Positions 8,960-17,928 are shown, counted from the stretch's first letter. The stretch: DNA of 64,000 nucleotides from Micromonospora zamorensis (GCF_900090275.1 NZ_LT607755.1:682001-746000), one strand, 5' to 3'. Translations and numbers: made by a program. The notes: generated from the letters alone by a model not told the origin.

Positions 8960-9592
8960 ATGGCCCAGGCCGCGTTCGCGCCGGAGCCGGCGCCGCAGCA
9001 CACCGAGCCGTCGTTCGACGTGCTGCGGTGGCACGACGAGCCTTGGACCGCGCAGCTCGCCCTCGACCTGTTGCCGGAGACCAACGGCCCCAGGGTTGAG
9101 GTCCTGAGCGGAAGCGTGATCGTGACACCACACGCGGGAATCGATCATCAGTCGGTCGAGCGGGAGCTGCCGTACGTGCTTCACCGTGCTGCGCGGAAGG
9201 CCGGATTCTGGGTCTACCCGGAGATCAACGTCATCGCCGGGGATGACCTCTTCATTCCGGACATCGCCGTGCTGCGCAAATCCGGTGGTGGCCGCACGAC
9301 GGTCCCCATCGCCGAGGCGGTGCTGCTGGGGGAGATCGTGTCTCCTGGAAATCGGCGTAAGGACGTGATCGACAGGCCCAGGGAGTACGCCGCCGCCGGG
9401 GTGCCGTTCTTCCTTCGGGTGGACCTGCGCAACCGGGTGCCGACCATGGCGCTGTTGGAGCTGGTCGACGGGGAGTACCGCCCGTTGGCCGCCGCTGCGG
9501 CAGGGAGCACCTTCGCGATGCGGGAGCCGTTCGAATTCTCCATCGACCCGGCCGAGTTGCTGGACGAGGAGGAGCCGGGCGGGGAGGGCTGA
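8960..9592 (+). CDS. Uma2-family (DUF820) PD-(D/E)XK nuclease-like protein
   Basis: A 210-residue protein of the Uma2/DUF820 family, whose fold is that of restriction endonucleases. The core motif is present as FIPDIAVL (Asp, residues about 99-106) followed by [20 protein letters not shown] (Glu plus basic residues, about 122-141) and YAAAGVPFF, all typical of the family. The usual 'VEVLSPST' is here [15 protein letters not shown] lies about 10 nt before the ATG. Family members are widespread in Cyanobacteria and Actinobacteria, and their cellular role is not established. It is separate from dxr, 43 bp downstream. Confidence 0.85.
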   Translation: MAQAAFAPEPAPQHTEPSFDVLRWHDEPWTAQLALDLLPETNGPRVEVLSGSVIVTPHAGIDHQSVERELPYVLHRAARKAGFWVYPEINVIAGDDLFIPDIAVLRKSGGGRTTVPIAEAVLLGEIVSPGNRRKDVIDRPREYAAAGVPFFLRVDLRNRVPTMALLELVDGEYRPLAAAAAGSTFAMREPFEFSIDPAELLDEEEPGGEG

Positions 9593-9635
9593 GGCTCCCA
9601 GCGGGTGTTCAGCGGGGGTGGGGAAGAATGGCCTC

Positions 9636-10847
9636 GTGACTTCCCCCCGCGACCTTGTCCTGCTCGGGTCCACCGGCTCGATCGGCACGCAGGCCATCGA
9701 CATCGTTCGGCGTAACCCCGACCGGTTCCGGGTGGTCGCCGTGGGTGCGGGTGGCGGCAATGTCGAGCTGCTCGCCGCGCAGGCCCTCGAACTGGGCGTC
9801 GAGGCGGTCGGGGTGGCCAAGGCGTCCGCCGCGCAGGACCTGCAACTGGCGTTCTACGCCGAGGCGAGCCGGCGCGGCTGGGCCACCGGCGACTTCAAGC
9901 TTCCCAAGATCGTGGCCGGTCCCGACGCCATGACCGAGCTGGCCCAGTGGCCGTGCGACGTCGTGCTCAACGGGGTGGTCGGCTCGCTGGGCCTCGCTCC
10001 TACGCTGGCTGCGCTGCGTGGTGGTCGTACCCTCGCGTTGGCCAACAAGGAGTCCCTCGTGGCCGGCGGCCCGCTGGTCAGGGCCGCGGTGACGCGGCCG
10101 GGGCAGATCGTGCCGGTCGACTCGGAGCATTCGGCGCTGGCCCAGTGCCTGCGCTCCGGCTCGCGCCCTGAGGTGCGCCGGTTGATCGTCACGGCCAGCG
10201 GCGGCCCGTTCCGCGGTCGGCGGCGCGACGAGTTGACGCAGGTCACACCCGAGCAGGCGCTCGCGCACCCCACCTGGAACATGGGGCCCGTCGTCACGAT
10301 CAACTCGGCCACCATGGTCAACAAGGCCCTTGAGGTGATCGAGGCGCACGAGCTGTTCGACGTGCCGTACGCCGACATCACAGTGATGGTGCACCCGCAA
10401 TCGGTGATCCACTCGATGGTCGAGTTCGTCGACGGGTCGACGATCGCCCAGGCCAGCCCACCGGACATGCGGCTGCCCATCGCGCTGGGCATCGGCTGGC
10501 CGGACCGGGTGCCGGAGGCGTCCAGGGCGGTGGACTGGACGGCCGCGCACACCTGGGAGTTCGCGCCGCTGGACGACGAGGCGTTCCCGGCCGTCGCGCT
10601 GGCCAAGGCCGCGGGGGAGGCCGGGCGTTCCCGGCCGGCGATCTACAACGCGGCGAACGAGGAGTGCGTCGCGGCGTTCGTGGCGGGCCGGCTGCCGTTC
10701 CTCGGCATCGTCGACACCCTCGAACGCGTGTTGGAGGACGCTCCGGACTTCGACGAACCAGGTACCGTCGAGGACGTGCTCGCTGCCGAGTCGTGGGCAC
10801 GCGCGCACGCGCAGGAGATCATCGCGGGTTCGGTGGAAGGAGCTTGA
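9636..10847 (+). CDS. dxr: 1-deoxy-D-xylulose 5-phosphate reductoisomerase
   Basis: Converts DXP to 2-C-methyl-D-erythritol 4-phosphate with NADPH, the first committed step of the MEP isoprenoid route. The 403-residue protein has the NADPH loop [10 protein letters not shown] (residues about 10-19), the metal/substrate region [13 protein letters not shown], the SGGPFRGR phosphate-binding loop and HPTWNMG. The GTG at 9636 is chosen because GGGGAAG lies 9 nt upstream; the in-frame GTG at 9618 would overlap that site. The stop overlaps the rseP start (TGATG), so the two are translationally coupled, and ispG of the same pathway follows. Confidence 0.97.
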   Translation: MTSPRDLVLLGSTGSIGTQAIDIVRRNPDRFRVVAVGAGGGNVELLAAQALELGVEAVGVAKASAAQDLQLAFYAEASRRGWATGDFKLPKIVAGPDAMTELAQWPCDVVLNGVVGSLGLAPTLAALRGGRTLALANKESLVAGGPLVRAAVTRPGQIVPVDSEHSALAQCLRSGSRPEVRRLIVTASGGPFRGRRRDELTQVTPEQALAHPTWNMGPVVTINSATMVNKALEVIEAHELFDVPYADITVMVHPQSVIHSMVEFVDGSTIAQASPPDMRLPIALGIGWPDRVPEASRAVDWTAAHTWEFAPLDDEAFPAVALAKAAGEAGRSRPAIYNAANEECVAAFVAGRLPFLGIVDTLERVLEDAPDFDEPGTVEDVLAAESWARAHAQEIIAGSVEGA

Positions 10848-12097
10848 TGTCGTACCTGCTCGGGGTGGTCCTCTTCGCCCTGGCCATTCTCATCTCGGTG
10901 AGCCTGCACGAGGCGGGTCACCTGCTGACCGCCAAGGCGTTCGGGATGAAGGTCACGAAGTTCTTCGTCGGTTTCGGCCCCACCGTCTGGTCGTTCCAGC
11001 GAGGCGAAACCGAGTACGGCGTCAAGGGCATCCCGCTCGGCGGCTTCTGCAAGATCGTCGGGATGACTCCGCAGGACGACGACGTCGAGCCGGGTGACGA
11101 GTCGCGGGTGATGTGGCGCTACCCGGTCTGGAAGCGGACGATCGTGATGGCCGCCGGCTCGGTCACGCACTTCGCGCTCGCCCTGGTCACGATCTGGATC
11201 CTCGCCGTCTCCGCCGGCCTGCCCAACCCGGACTTCCCGACCACCGACGCGCAGGCCCGCCAGGAGCCCGCGGTCATCCAGCTCAGCGATTGCGTGGTCC
11301 CGGAGAACGCGGTCCGCGCGTGCACGAGCGCCGACGCGGCCAGCCCCGCCGCGCAGGCGCAACTGCGCAACGGTGACCGGATCACCTCGGTCAACGGCAC
11401 GCCGGTCAACTCCTACGGCGACCTGCTCACCACGCTGCGCGGTCTCAAGCCGGGCGACACCGCGCAGATCGCGTACGTCCGCGACGGGCAGCCGGGCACC
11501 ACCAGCACGGTGCTCGCGCAGACCCAGCGTCCGCCGCTGGACAACCCGACCGGTGCCGCCGCGCCGGTGGCCGCGCTCGGCGTCGGGCTCGTCCCCAGCA
11601 CGCCCACCCGCGTGACGTACGGGCCGGTCGGCGCCTTCGGTGCCACCGCCGACTTCACCGGTGAGCTGGCCGTCGGCACCGTGAAGGCGCTCCAGCGTCT
11701 CCCGCAGAAGGTCCCCGCCCTGTGGACCGCCCTCACCGGCGGCGAGCGGGACGTCGACACCCCGATCAGTGTGGTCGGCGCCAGCCGACTCGGCGGCGAG
11801 GCGGTGGAGAACAACGCCTGGCTGGTCTTCTTCATGCTCTTCGTGTCGCTGAACTTCTTCATCGGCGTGTTCAACCTGCTGCCGCTGCTCCCGGTGGACG
11901 GCGGCCACATCGCCATCGCCTGGTTCGAACGGGCCCGCTCCTGGGTCTACGCGCGGATCGGGCGGGCCGACCCCGGCCGGGTGGACTACCTCAAACTGAT
12001 GCCCTTCACGTACGTGGTGATCCTGATCGGTGGCGCGTTCACGCTGCTGACCATCGCCGCGGACGTGGTCAACCCCATCACGCTCTTCTCAAGGTGA
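10847..12097 (+). CDS. rseP: Site-2 intramembrane zinc metalloprotease (M50, RseP/RasP)
   Basis: A 416-residue membrane protease that cuts transmembrane anti-sigma factors and signal-peptide remnants. The zinc motif HEAGH sits in the first helix (SVSLHEAGHLLTAKAFG, residues about 17-33), a PDZ domain lies in the middle (AQLRNGDRITSVNGTPVNS, about 172-190), and the third-ligand motif PLLPVDGGHI is near residue 347. There are four hydrophobic segments in total. It is coupled to dxr by a 1-nt TGATG overlap, the usual actinobacterial order dxr-rseP-ispG. Confidence 0.95.
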   Translation: MSYLLGVVLFALAILISVSLHEAGHLLTAKAFGMKVTKFFVGFGPTVWSFQRGETEYGVKGIPLGGFCKIVGMTPQDDDVEPGDESRVMWRYPVWKRTIVMAAGSVTHFALALVTIWILAVSAGLPNPDFPTTDAQARQEPAVIQLSDCVVPENAVRACTSADAASPAAQAQLRNGDRITSVNGTPVNSYGDLLTTLRGLKPGDTAQIAYVRDGQPGTTSTVLAQTQRPPLDNPTGAAAPVAALGVGLVPSTPTRVTYGPVGAFGATADFTGELAVGTVKALQRLPQKVPALWTALTGGERDVDTPISVVGASRLGGEAVENNAWLVFFMLFVSLNFFIGVFNLLPLLPVDGGHIAIAWFERARSWVYARIGRADPGRVDYLKLMPFTYVVILIGGAFTLLTIAADVVNPITLFSR

Positions 12098-12106
12098 GTG
12101 CCTGAA

Positions 12107-13279
12107 GTGACCGCAATCAGTCTCGGTATGCCAGCCGTGCCGCCCCCGCCGCTCGCTCCCCGTCGGGCCAGCCGCCAGATCATGGTCGGTTCGGTGCCGG
12201 TCGGCGGCGGTGCGCCGGTGTCGGTGCAGTCGATGACCACGACCCTCACCTCCGACATCAACGCCACCCTCCAGCAGATTGCCGAGCTGACCGCGTCCGG
12301 CTGCCAGATCGTCCGGGTGGCCGTGCCGTCCCAGGACGACGTCGAGGCGCTGCCCGCGATCGCCAAGAAGTCGCAGATCCCGGTGATCGCCGACATCCAC
12401 TTCCAACCCAAGTACGTCTTCGCGGCGATCGACGCCGGCTGCGCGGCGGTCCGGGTCAACCCGGGCAACATCCGCCAGTTCGACGACAAGGTCAAGGAGA
12501 TCGCCCGCGCCGCGGGGGCGGCGGGGGTGCCGATCCGCATCGGCGTGAACGCCGGCTCGCTGGACAAGCGGCTGCTGTCCAAGTACGGCAAGGCCACCGC
12601 CGAGGCGCTCGTCGAGTCGGCGCTGTGGGAGTGCTCGCTGTTCGAGGAGCACGGCTTCCGCGACATCAAGATCTCGGTCAAGCACAACGACCCGGTCGTG
12701 ATGATCCGCGCGTACCGGCAGCTCGCCGAGCAGTGCGACTACCCGCTGCACCTCGGTGTCACCGAGGCCGGCCCGTCCTTCCAGGGCACCATCAAGTCGG
12801 CGGTCGCCTTCGGCGCCCTGCTCGCCGAGGGGATCGGCGACACCATCCGCGTGTCGCTGTCCGCCCCGCCGGTGGAGGAGATCAAGGTCGGCAACCAGAT
12901 CCTGGAGTCGCTGGGCCTGCGCGAGCGGGGCCTGGAGATCGTCTCCTGCCCGTCCTGCGGGCGGGCCCAGGTCGACGTCTACAAGCTCGCCGAGGAGGTC
13001 ACCGCCGGTCTGGAAGGGCTGCCGGTGCCGCTGCGGGTCGCCGTGATGGGCTGCGTCGTCAACGGTCCCGGCGAGGCACGCGAGGCCGACCTGGGCGTCG
13101 CCTCCGGCAACGGCAAGGGCCAGATCTTCGTCAAGGGCAAGGTCGTCAAGACGGTGCCCGAGGCGCAGATCGTGGAGACGCTGATCGAGGAGGCGCTGCG
13201 GATCGCCGACGAGATGGGCGCCGAGCTGCCCGAGGAGCTGCGCGGGCTGATCACCGGCCCGACGGTCACCGTGCACTGA
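12107..13279 (+). CDS. ispG: (E)-4-hydroxy-3-methylbut-2-enyl-diphosphate synthase
   Basis: An iron-sulfur enzyme that makes HMBPP from MEcPP, the penultimate MEP-pathway step. The 390-residue protein carries the TIM-barrel part ([37 protein letters not shown]) and the C-terminal [4Fe-4S] ligands SCPSCGR and [11 protein letters not shown]. It is the short bacterial two-domain form. The GTG at 12107 is preferred because AAGGTGAG lies 8 nt upstream; the GTG at 12098 is in frame and possible. It follows rseP after 9 bp and is closed by a strong terminator at 13293. Confidence 0.97.
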   Translation: MTAISLGMPAVPPPPLAPRRASRQIMVGSVPVGGGAPVSVQSMTTTLTSDINATLQQIAELTASGCQIVRVAVPSQDDVEALPAIAKKSQIPVIADIHFQPKYVFAAIDAGCAAVRVNPGNIRQFDDKVKEIARAAGAAGVPIRIGVNAGSLDKRLLSKYGKATAEALVESALWECSLFEEHGFRDIKISVKHNDPVVMIRAYRQLAEQCDYPLHLGVTEAGPSFQGTIKSAVAFGALLAEGIGDTIRVSLSAPPVEEIKVGNQILESLGLRERGLEIVSCPSCGRAQVDVYKLAEEVTAGLEGLPVPLRVAVMGCVVNGPGEAREADLGVASGNGKGQIFVKGKVVKTVPEAQIVETLIEEALRIADEMGAELPEELRGLITGPTVTVH

Positions 13280-13292
13280 TTTTCCAGTTGGA

Positions 13293-13328
13293 AAAAGCGG
13301 CCGTTCCCCCGGGGGAACGGCCGCTTTT
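13293..13328 (+). terminator. Rho-independent terminator after ispG
   Basis: A perfect inverted repeat with 18-bp arms (AAAAGCGGCCGTTCCCCC and its complement) ends in CTTTTGTTG, which gives a short U-run. It closes the dxr-rseP-ispG operon. Confidence 0.9.
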
Positions 13329-13380
13329 GTTGCATCCCGGCCCCGTCGGTGCGGGGCGTGGTTGGTGTGCGGTGGATGCG

Positions 13381-13413
13381 GCTCGCGTCACTGCGGGGCT
13401 CGCGTCACTGCGG
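13381..13413. repeat. Two 16-bp direct repeats
   Basis: GCTCGCGTCACTGCGG occurs at 13381 and again at 13398. Read on the minus strand it gives CCGCAGTGACGCGAGCCCCG, loosely like the core of the 59-bp element at 38531 (GCGAGCCCCGCAGTCGCG), and may be a degenerate relative. Confidence 0.5.
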
Positions 13414-13441
13414 TTTCGCCTCGCGGTGGTGCGGGCTGGTG

Positions 13442-14032
13442 TCACTCGGATTCGGCGAGGATCGCGTACAGCTTGCGCCGCGTCTCGTCGAGCACCTGAG
13501 CGGCCCGCTCACGCTGGTCGTCGGTGCCGTTCATCATGACCTGTCGTAGCGCGTTCATCGCCTGCGCGCCGGAGTCGCGGATGTCGTGCCAGCTGCTCAC
13601 CGTGCCCTGGGCGACGTCCGCCCACGCCGGGGTCTGCGCCGCCTCGGTGGCCTCGGCCTGACCGGCCTCGGTGACCGTGAACCGCTTCCGTCCGCCGCCG
13701 GACTCCTCCGTGCTGGCGACGATCACGCCCTCGTCCTCCAACAGCTGGAGGGTGGGGTAGATCGAGCCCGGGCTCGGCCGCCACGCGCCGCCGGTGCGGG
13801 AGTCGATCTCCTGGATCATCTCGTAACCGTGCATCGGCCGCTCGGTGAGCAGAGCCAGCACGGCCGCCCGGACGTTGGGGCGTCGGCCCCGACCCCGTCC
13901 ACGGCCCCGGCCGCCCCAGGGGCCGCCGTGTCCGTGCTCGCCGTGGCCGTGCGGGCCGGGCGGGACCGGCGGGAAGCCGAACCCACGCATCCGGGCCTCG
14001 TGCATCTGGTGGTGCTGTCGATGGAACCTCAT
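13442..14032 (-). CDS. PadR-family transcriptional regulator
   Basis: A 196-residue regulator. After a His/Gly/Arg-rich N-terminus (about 1-55) comes the PadR winged helix: RAAVLALLTERPMHGYEMIQ (about 58-77), then WRPSPGSIYPTLQLLEDEG and FTVTEAGQ. A C-terminal helical dimerisation region ends YAILAESE. The ATG at 14032 is fixed by GAGGGAGAA 6-14 nt upstream. The His-rich head (MRFHRQHHQMHEARMRG, GPHGHGEHGHGG) could bind metal, which is unusual and common only in some actinobacterial PadR proteins. It is divergent from the MFS gene at 14145 and probably represses it. Confidence 0.9.
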   Translation of the reverse strand: MRFHRQHHQMHEARMRGFGFPPVPPGPHGHGEHGHGGPWGGRGRGRGRGRRPNVRAAVLALLTERPMHGYEMIQEIDSRTGGAWRPSPGSIYPTLQLLEDEGVIVASTEESGGGRKRFTVTEAGQAEATEAAQTPAWADVAQGTVSSWHDIRDSGAQAMNALRQVMMNGTDDQRERAAQVLDETRRKLYAILAESE

Positions 14033-14061
14033 CGGGTTCTCCCTCTCTTCGTACTGTCGCT

Positions 14062-14092
14062 GATGCATCAACGATATATCGCCAATGCATCG
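14062..14092. promoter_or_regulatory. Candidate PadR operator between regulator and MFS gene
   Basis: Two copies of ATGCATC-type boxes (GATGCATC at 14062-14069, AATGCATCG at 14084-14092) flank the 10-bp palindrome CGATATATCG (14072-14081). The AT-rich symmetric cluster sits in the short divergent intergenic region, where a PadR repressor of its own gene and of the transporter would bind. Confidence 0.55.
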
Positions 14093-14144
14093 CCGACAAG
14101 TGGCCCTTTACAAACCGTACGTACGTCTTGTTAAGGTGTCGGTC

Positions 14145-15485
14145 ATGCGCCTGCTTCCCCCACCGGGCCCGGCCCGGGTCCTCACCGTCGGCACCCTGGT
14201 CAAGACCGTCGGGCGTGGCCTGTGGCTCGTCGCCAGCGCGCTCTTCCTGACCCGGTCGGTCGGCCTGTCGGCGACCCAGGTGGGCATCGGCCTGACCATC
14301 TCGGCCCTCGTCGGCGTGCTGGCCAGCACACCCAGTGGCTACCTGGCCGACCGGGTCGGCCCGCGCGGCGTACAGGTCGGCGCGTTGTTCGCCGCCGGCA
14401 CCCTCACCATCGGCCTCATCGCTGTCCGGTCGTTCCCCACCTTCGTGCTGGTGGGAGCCGCCACGGCGCTCGCCGACGCGGTGGAGCGCGGTGCGCGGGG
14501 CGCGCTGATCGCCGGGGCGATCCCGGCCGACCAGCGGGTACGCACCCGCGCCTACCTCCGGGCCACCACCAACGTCGGGATCTCCGTCGGCGCGGTCCTC
14601 GGCGGCTTTGCCATCGCCGCCGACACCCGCACCGGGTACGTCGCGCTGATCCTGGCCGCGGCGGCGGCGTCGCTGGCCGCAGCGGTGGTCTTCATCCGAC
14701 TGCCCAGCATCGCCCCGGTCGCCGCCCCCGCGCACGGCCCTCGACTGGTCGCCCTGCGGGACCGCCCGTTCCTTGCCTTCACCCTGGTCGACGGGCTGAT
14801 GTCCATGCACTTCAGCCTGCTCACCATCGCCCTGCCGCTGTGGATCGCCGGGCACACCCGGGCGCCCATCTGGATGATCTCCGCGTTGACGCTGGTCAAC
14901 ACCGTGCTGGTGGTGCTCTTGCAGGTCCGCGCCGCGGGCACCGCCGCCACCCTGCCCGGAGCCGCCCGTGCCGCCCGTCGAGCGGGGGTGGCCATCGCCC
15001 TGGCCTGCGTACTCTTCGCCGCCAGCGGTGCACTGCCCACGGCCGGTGCCATCGGCCTGCTTGCCTGCGGTTCGGTCGCCCACGTGACCGGGGAGCTGTG
15101 GCACTCCGCCGCCGGTTGGGGGATCTCCTTCGGCCTCGCGCCAGCGGACGCCCAGGGCCAGTACCAGGGGGCGTACGGCATGGGCTACGAACTGGGCAAG
15201 ATGCTCGCGCCGGTGGTGGTGACCACCCTCGCGCTGGGCTGGGGCGTACCGGGCTGGTTCGTGCTCGGTGGCCTGTTCCTCCTGCTCGGGGCACTGGTGC
15301 CACCGGTCGTCCGGTGGGCTGGTCGAACCCGGCCGCTCGGTGAGCCGACAGAGCAGGTGCCAGCCTTGTCACTCGACCGGCGGACCGGGGGGTCGATCTG
15401 GCAGGCTGGTAGTCGTGCTGACGGTGCCGGTACGCCAACTGGGGGAATCGGAGCGCCGCGCGGTCGAGCGACTACTCGACCATGA
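14145..15485 (+). CDS. MFS transporter
   Basis: A 446-residue major facilitator protein with about 12 hydrophobic segments. Motif A is visible as GYLADRVGPRGVQVG (residues about 65-79) after helix 2, and a charged central loop lies near residue 200. The charge pattern and a divergent PadR gene suggest a drug or small-molecule efflux pump; the substrate is unknown. The ATG at 14145 has AAGG 8 nt upstream; the longer frame from 14085 would run through the operator. The last 71 bp overlap the start of the next gene in another frame, so the extreme C-terminus (after the last helix, about residue 395) may be non-essential. Confidence 0.85.
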   Translation: MRLLPPPGPARVLTVGTLVKTVGRGLWLVASALFLTRSVGLSATQVGIGLTISALVGVLASTPSGYLADRVGPRGVQVGALFAAGTLTIGLIAVRSFPTFVLVGAATALADAVERGARGALIAGAIPADQRVRTRAYLRATTNVGISVGAVLGGFAIAADTRTGYVALILAAAAASLAAAVVFIRLPSIAPVAAPAHGPRLVALRDRPFLAFTLVDGLMSMHFSLLTIALPLWIAGHTRAPIWMISALTLVNTVLVVLLQVRAAGTAATLPGAARAARRAGVAIALACVLFAASGALPTAGAIGLLACGSVAHVTGELWHSAAGWGISFGLAPADAQGQYQGAYGMGYELGKMLAPVVVTTLALGWGVPGWFVLGGLFLLLGALVPPVVRWAGRTRPLGEPTEQVPALSLDRRTGGSIWQAGSRADGAGTPTGGIGAPRGRATTRP

Positions 15486-16254
15486 CCCGTTCGCGGGCGC
15501 GCAGGTCGCCGAACGGATCGCCGCGCGCGGCCTCTCGTGGTGGCGGGCCGAGGGCAGAATCCTGGGGTACGGGGCACGACGCAACCTCGAATCGCTGTGC
15601 TGGCTCGGCGGCAACCTGACGCCGGTGCTGGCGAGCGACGCCGCGGTGTCCGCCTTCGCGGACCTGCTCGCGGGCGAGGAGCGGTTGTGCTCGTCCATCG
15701 TCGGTCGGGCCGACGCAGTGCTCGGGCTGTGGGACCGGCTCTCCGACACCTGGGGGCCAGCGCGAGACGTCCGCCCCAACCAGCCGCTGCTGGTCGCCGA
15801 CTCCCTGCCACCCGTACCGGCCGACCCGGAGGTACGCCAGGTCCGCTCCGGCGAGGTCGACCGGCTCTTCCCCGCGGCAGTTGCCATGTACACCGAGGAG
15901 GTCGGCGTCTCCCCACTGGCCGAGGACGCCGGGCGCAGCTACCGCCGACGGGTCAACGACCTGGTCCGCGCCGGTCGGGCGTACGCCCGCCTCGTCGACG
16001 GCAAGGTCGTGTTCAAGGCCGAGCTGGCCGTGGTGACCAAGCGGACGGCGCAGGTCCAGGGCGTCTGGGTCGCACCCGAGTGGCGTGGCCGAGGGATCGC
16101 CACAGCCGCCATGGCAGCCGTGGTCCGCGACGCGTTGCTGCGGGTCGCCCCCACTGTCAGCCTCTACGTCAACGACTTCAACCTCCCGGCCCGCCGGGTC
16201 TACGAACGCTGCGGCTTCCAGCCGGTCGGCACCCTCGCCACGGTCCTCTTCTGA
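15415..16254 (+). CDS. GNAT acetyltransferase with N-terminal DUF4081
   Basis: A 279-residue protein starting VLTVPVRQLGESERRAVERL. Residues about 5-115 fit DUF4081, an N-terminal domain that precedes a GNAT domain in actinobacteria. The GNAT half shows VQGVWVAPEWRGRGIATAAM (acetyl-CoA loop RGRGIA) and LYVNDFNLPARRVYERCGF. The gene sits just downstream of ispG in many actinobacteria, but its substrate is unknown. The GTG at 15415 is chosen because the family begins here; CAGGCT ends 7 nt before it, so a leaderless start is possible. It overlaps the MFS gene by 71 bp. Confidence 0.85.
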   Translation: MLTVPVRQLGESERRAVERLLDHDPFAGAQVAERIAARGLSWWRAEGRILGYGARRNLESLCWLGGNLTPVLASDAAVSAFADLLAGEERLCSSIVGRADAVLGLWDRLSDTWGPARDVRPNQPLLVADSLPPVPADPEVRQVRSGEVDRLFPAAVAMYTEEVGVSPLAEDAGRSYRRRVNDLVRAGRAYARLVDGKVVFKAELAVVTKRTAQVQGVWVAPEWRGRGIATAAMAAVVRDALLRVAPTVSLYVNDFNLPARRVYERCGFQPVGTLATVLF

Positions 16255-16593
16255 CCCTGGCCGGGCGCCCTGTGCCGAGCGCGGGTGCCGCACCGGCCAC
16301 CGGCACCGGGTGCGGGGCGCCACGTGTGCCGCACTGGACATCGGACGCCGCGTGCTGCGCCGCCTGCCGCCTGCCGCCTGCCGCGTGCCGGGTGCCGCAC
16401 CGCCCCGCCAGCACCTGGGCCGCGCGGATCTGCCGAGTCCCCGCGGCCCCGGCGCACCCCTGCCGGGTGCCGAGGGGGGCGATCTCTGCCGCTTCGCAGG
16501 TAGATCTTGGACAGTTTCCGTTAGCGGCTAACGGAAAGTGTCCAAGGTCTGCCGGGCCTGGTTGTTGGTGTCCTTGTGGTTGTGCGGGATATG
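16255..16593. other. Non-coding GC-rich stretch with short C/G repeats
   Basis: No credible gene is seen. The stretch is dominated by variants of GCCGC(C/G)TGCC and GTGCCGCAC (16281-16410), for example three consecutive GCCGCCTGCC-like units at 16360-16385, then the long palindrome at 16502-16550. Open frames here are artefacts of GC bias. Confidence 0.6.
16502..16550. repeat. Long intergenic palindrome (24-bp arms)
   Basis: The left arm AGATCTTGGACAGTTTCCGT plus TAGC pairs with a right arm ending GTGTCCAAGGTCT around a single G, with only two mismatches in 24 bp. There is no T-run and it is not next to a stop codon, so it looks more like a REP-type element than a simple terminator. Confidence 0.7.
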
Positions 16594-16632
16594 CCGCTGG
16601 CCGGCACCCCGGGTTGGGGTGCCGGCCAGCGG
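16594..16632 (-). terminator. Hairpin terminator of the lysozyme-like gene
   Basis: Perfect 17-bp arms (16594-16610 and 16616-16632) surround a 5-nt loop, 29 nt past the stop of the minus-strand gene at 16662. Confidence 0.75.
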
Positions 16633-16661
16633 TCGGGTCGTTCAGTGTTCGTGTTGGTGGG

Positions 16662-17222
16662 TCAGCTGTTCCAGTACTGGCCGACCAGGTCGGTGGCCTG
16701 CTGCTCCCACTGGGCGTAGGCATCCGGGTAGGCGGAGACCTGGACGGTCTGCGCGGCGTCGGTCAGCGCCATGTCCTGCCACCCGTCAACCTGGCGCAGG
16801 CCCTTGAGGAACGCGGTCGTCGAGTAGGCCGGGTCGGTGATCTGCTCCGGCGTACCCCAACCACTGGTCGGGCGCTGCTGGAACAGGCCCAGCGAGTCAT
16901 GGTCATTGGCGTCGCCGAGGTGGCCCAGGTTCTCCAGCTTCGACTCCTGCAGGCTCGTCGCGATCGAGATGACCGCGGCGCGCTCGGGCAGGCCGGCCTT
17001 CTTCGTGGCGGCGATGATCGCCTTGACGTTGGCGGTCTGCTCATCGTTGAGGGTGATGTGGGACTGGTCGCCCTGGGGCTTCGGGGCGGCCGACTGCACC
17101 GCCACCGCCACCGGCTTGGCATCCACGGGGTTGGCGTGGGCGGCGATCGGGCCGGCGAAGACACCACCGGCGAACGCGAGACCAGCAACAGACAGCATGC
17201 TCTTACGGAAGATCGTGTTCAT
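16662..17222 (-). CDS. Secreted lysozyme-like / transglycosylase-fold protein
   Basis: A 186-residue exported protein. A signal peptide (MNTIFRKSMLSVAGLAFAGG ... AAHA) is followed by a short linker and a domain containing IISIATSLQESKLEN-type sequence (here AAVISIATSLQESKLENLGH) and LGLFQQRPTSGWGT. The Glu in LQES and the phrase GLFQQRP are hallmarks of the lysozyme-like fold in actinobacterial cell-wall proteins. It may help remodel peptidoglycan; activity is not proven. The ATG at 17222 has GAAGGAGC 8 nt upstream, so the longer frame to 17444 is not used. Confidence 0.85.
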   Translation of the reverse strand: MNTIFRKSMLSVAGLAFAGGVFAGPIAAHANPVDAKPVAVAVQSAAPKPQGDQSHITLNDEQTANVKAIIAATKKAGLPERAAVISIATSLQESKLENLGHLGDANDHDSLGLFQQRPTSGWGTPEQITDPAYSTTAFLKGLRQVDGWQDMALTDAAQTVQVSAYPDAYAQWEQQATDLVGQYWNS

Positions 17223-17421
17223 GGGGGTAGCTCCTTCGGGGGTAGGAAACACCCGCACCGCCAATGGGGGTCGGCGACGCAAGGGTGTGAGCACCTCGTC
17301 CGGCGCTGCATCAAAATCAAGGGGAAAAGTCTTCGGGGAGATCGGCACCGTCAAGCGGGGGGCTTGTGGGGGCCGGGTCGGCGGCCTGCGAGCGGGGGGC
17401 TCGGGCGCCGGGTCCATGTGT

Positions 17422-17721
17422 AACGACCGGGGGTCGGGGGTCATTCCCCGGTGGGCCCATCCGCCGACGTCCGCTCGTGTGAAGCGGTGGCGGGGTGGTC
17501 GCTCGTGGGGACTGCAACGACCGGGGGCCGGGGGTCATTCCGGGGGCCGGGCCATCCCGTCGCACCCGATGGAGCGCGGGTGCTGGGGAGGCTTCAACGA
17601 TGCGGGCCGGGGCGGCATTCCAACCCCGCGACCAGCTGTTCCAACCCCGGTGGGCGGGGCGGCGAGGCAGTGGTCCTGCGATCGTCAGAGTGTGTAACGA
17701 CCCCGCCCCGGCCATCATTCC
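17422..17721. repeat. Four copies of a 26-nt module AACGA-N15-CATTCC
   Basis: AACGA and CATTCC occur at identical 26-nt spacing at 17422-17447, 17516-17541, 17596-17621 and 17696-17721, with a G/C-only core between them (for example ACCGGGGGTCGGGGGT). Starts are 94, 80 and 100 bp apart. Spacing is conserved while the core drifts, which suggests selection on the ends or a mobile repeat. Confidence 0.65.
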
Positions 17722-17928
17722 GACCCACCGGTGCGACCGGTCACAGCCAAACGCCCCGAAGGCCGCGAACCTCGTACCGGGGCCATCGGCGCTCTCGCCT
17801 TAACCCCTCAGACCGGACAAACCTCGCATCAGTCAGCCGCTGCCCGAGCAGGCCGGGGTCGCACCGTCCCACCGGCCGGGGTGCCGCGCGCCCGGGCACC
17901 CATCGGGCACGCACAACCCCCATGCGGG

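Noticed and set aside
16255..16500. CRISPR-like array
   Set aside because: The short GCCGCCTGCC and GTGCCGCAC units have no regular spacers and no cas gene is near.
17222..17400. c-di-AMP (ydaO) or other riboswitch before the lysozyme-like gene
   Set aside because: Such switches often precede cell-wall hydrolase genes in actinobacteria, but I could not find the conserved core bases in this leader.
17317..17718. Possible gene in the gap before the ABC exporter
   Set aside because: The frame runs through the four repeat modules and the translated sequence is Pro/Gly/Arg low complexity; no ribosome-binding site.
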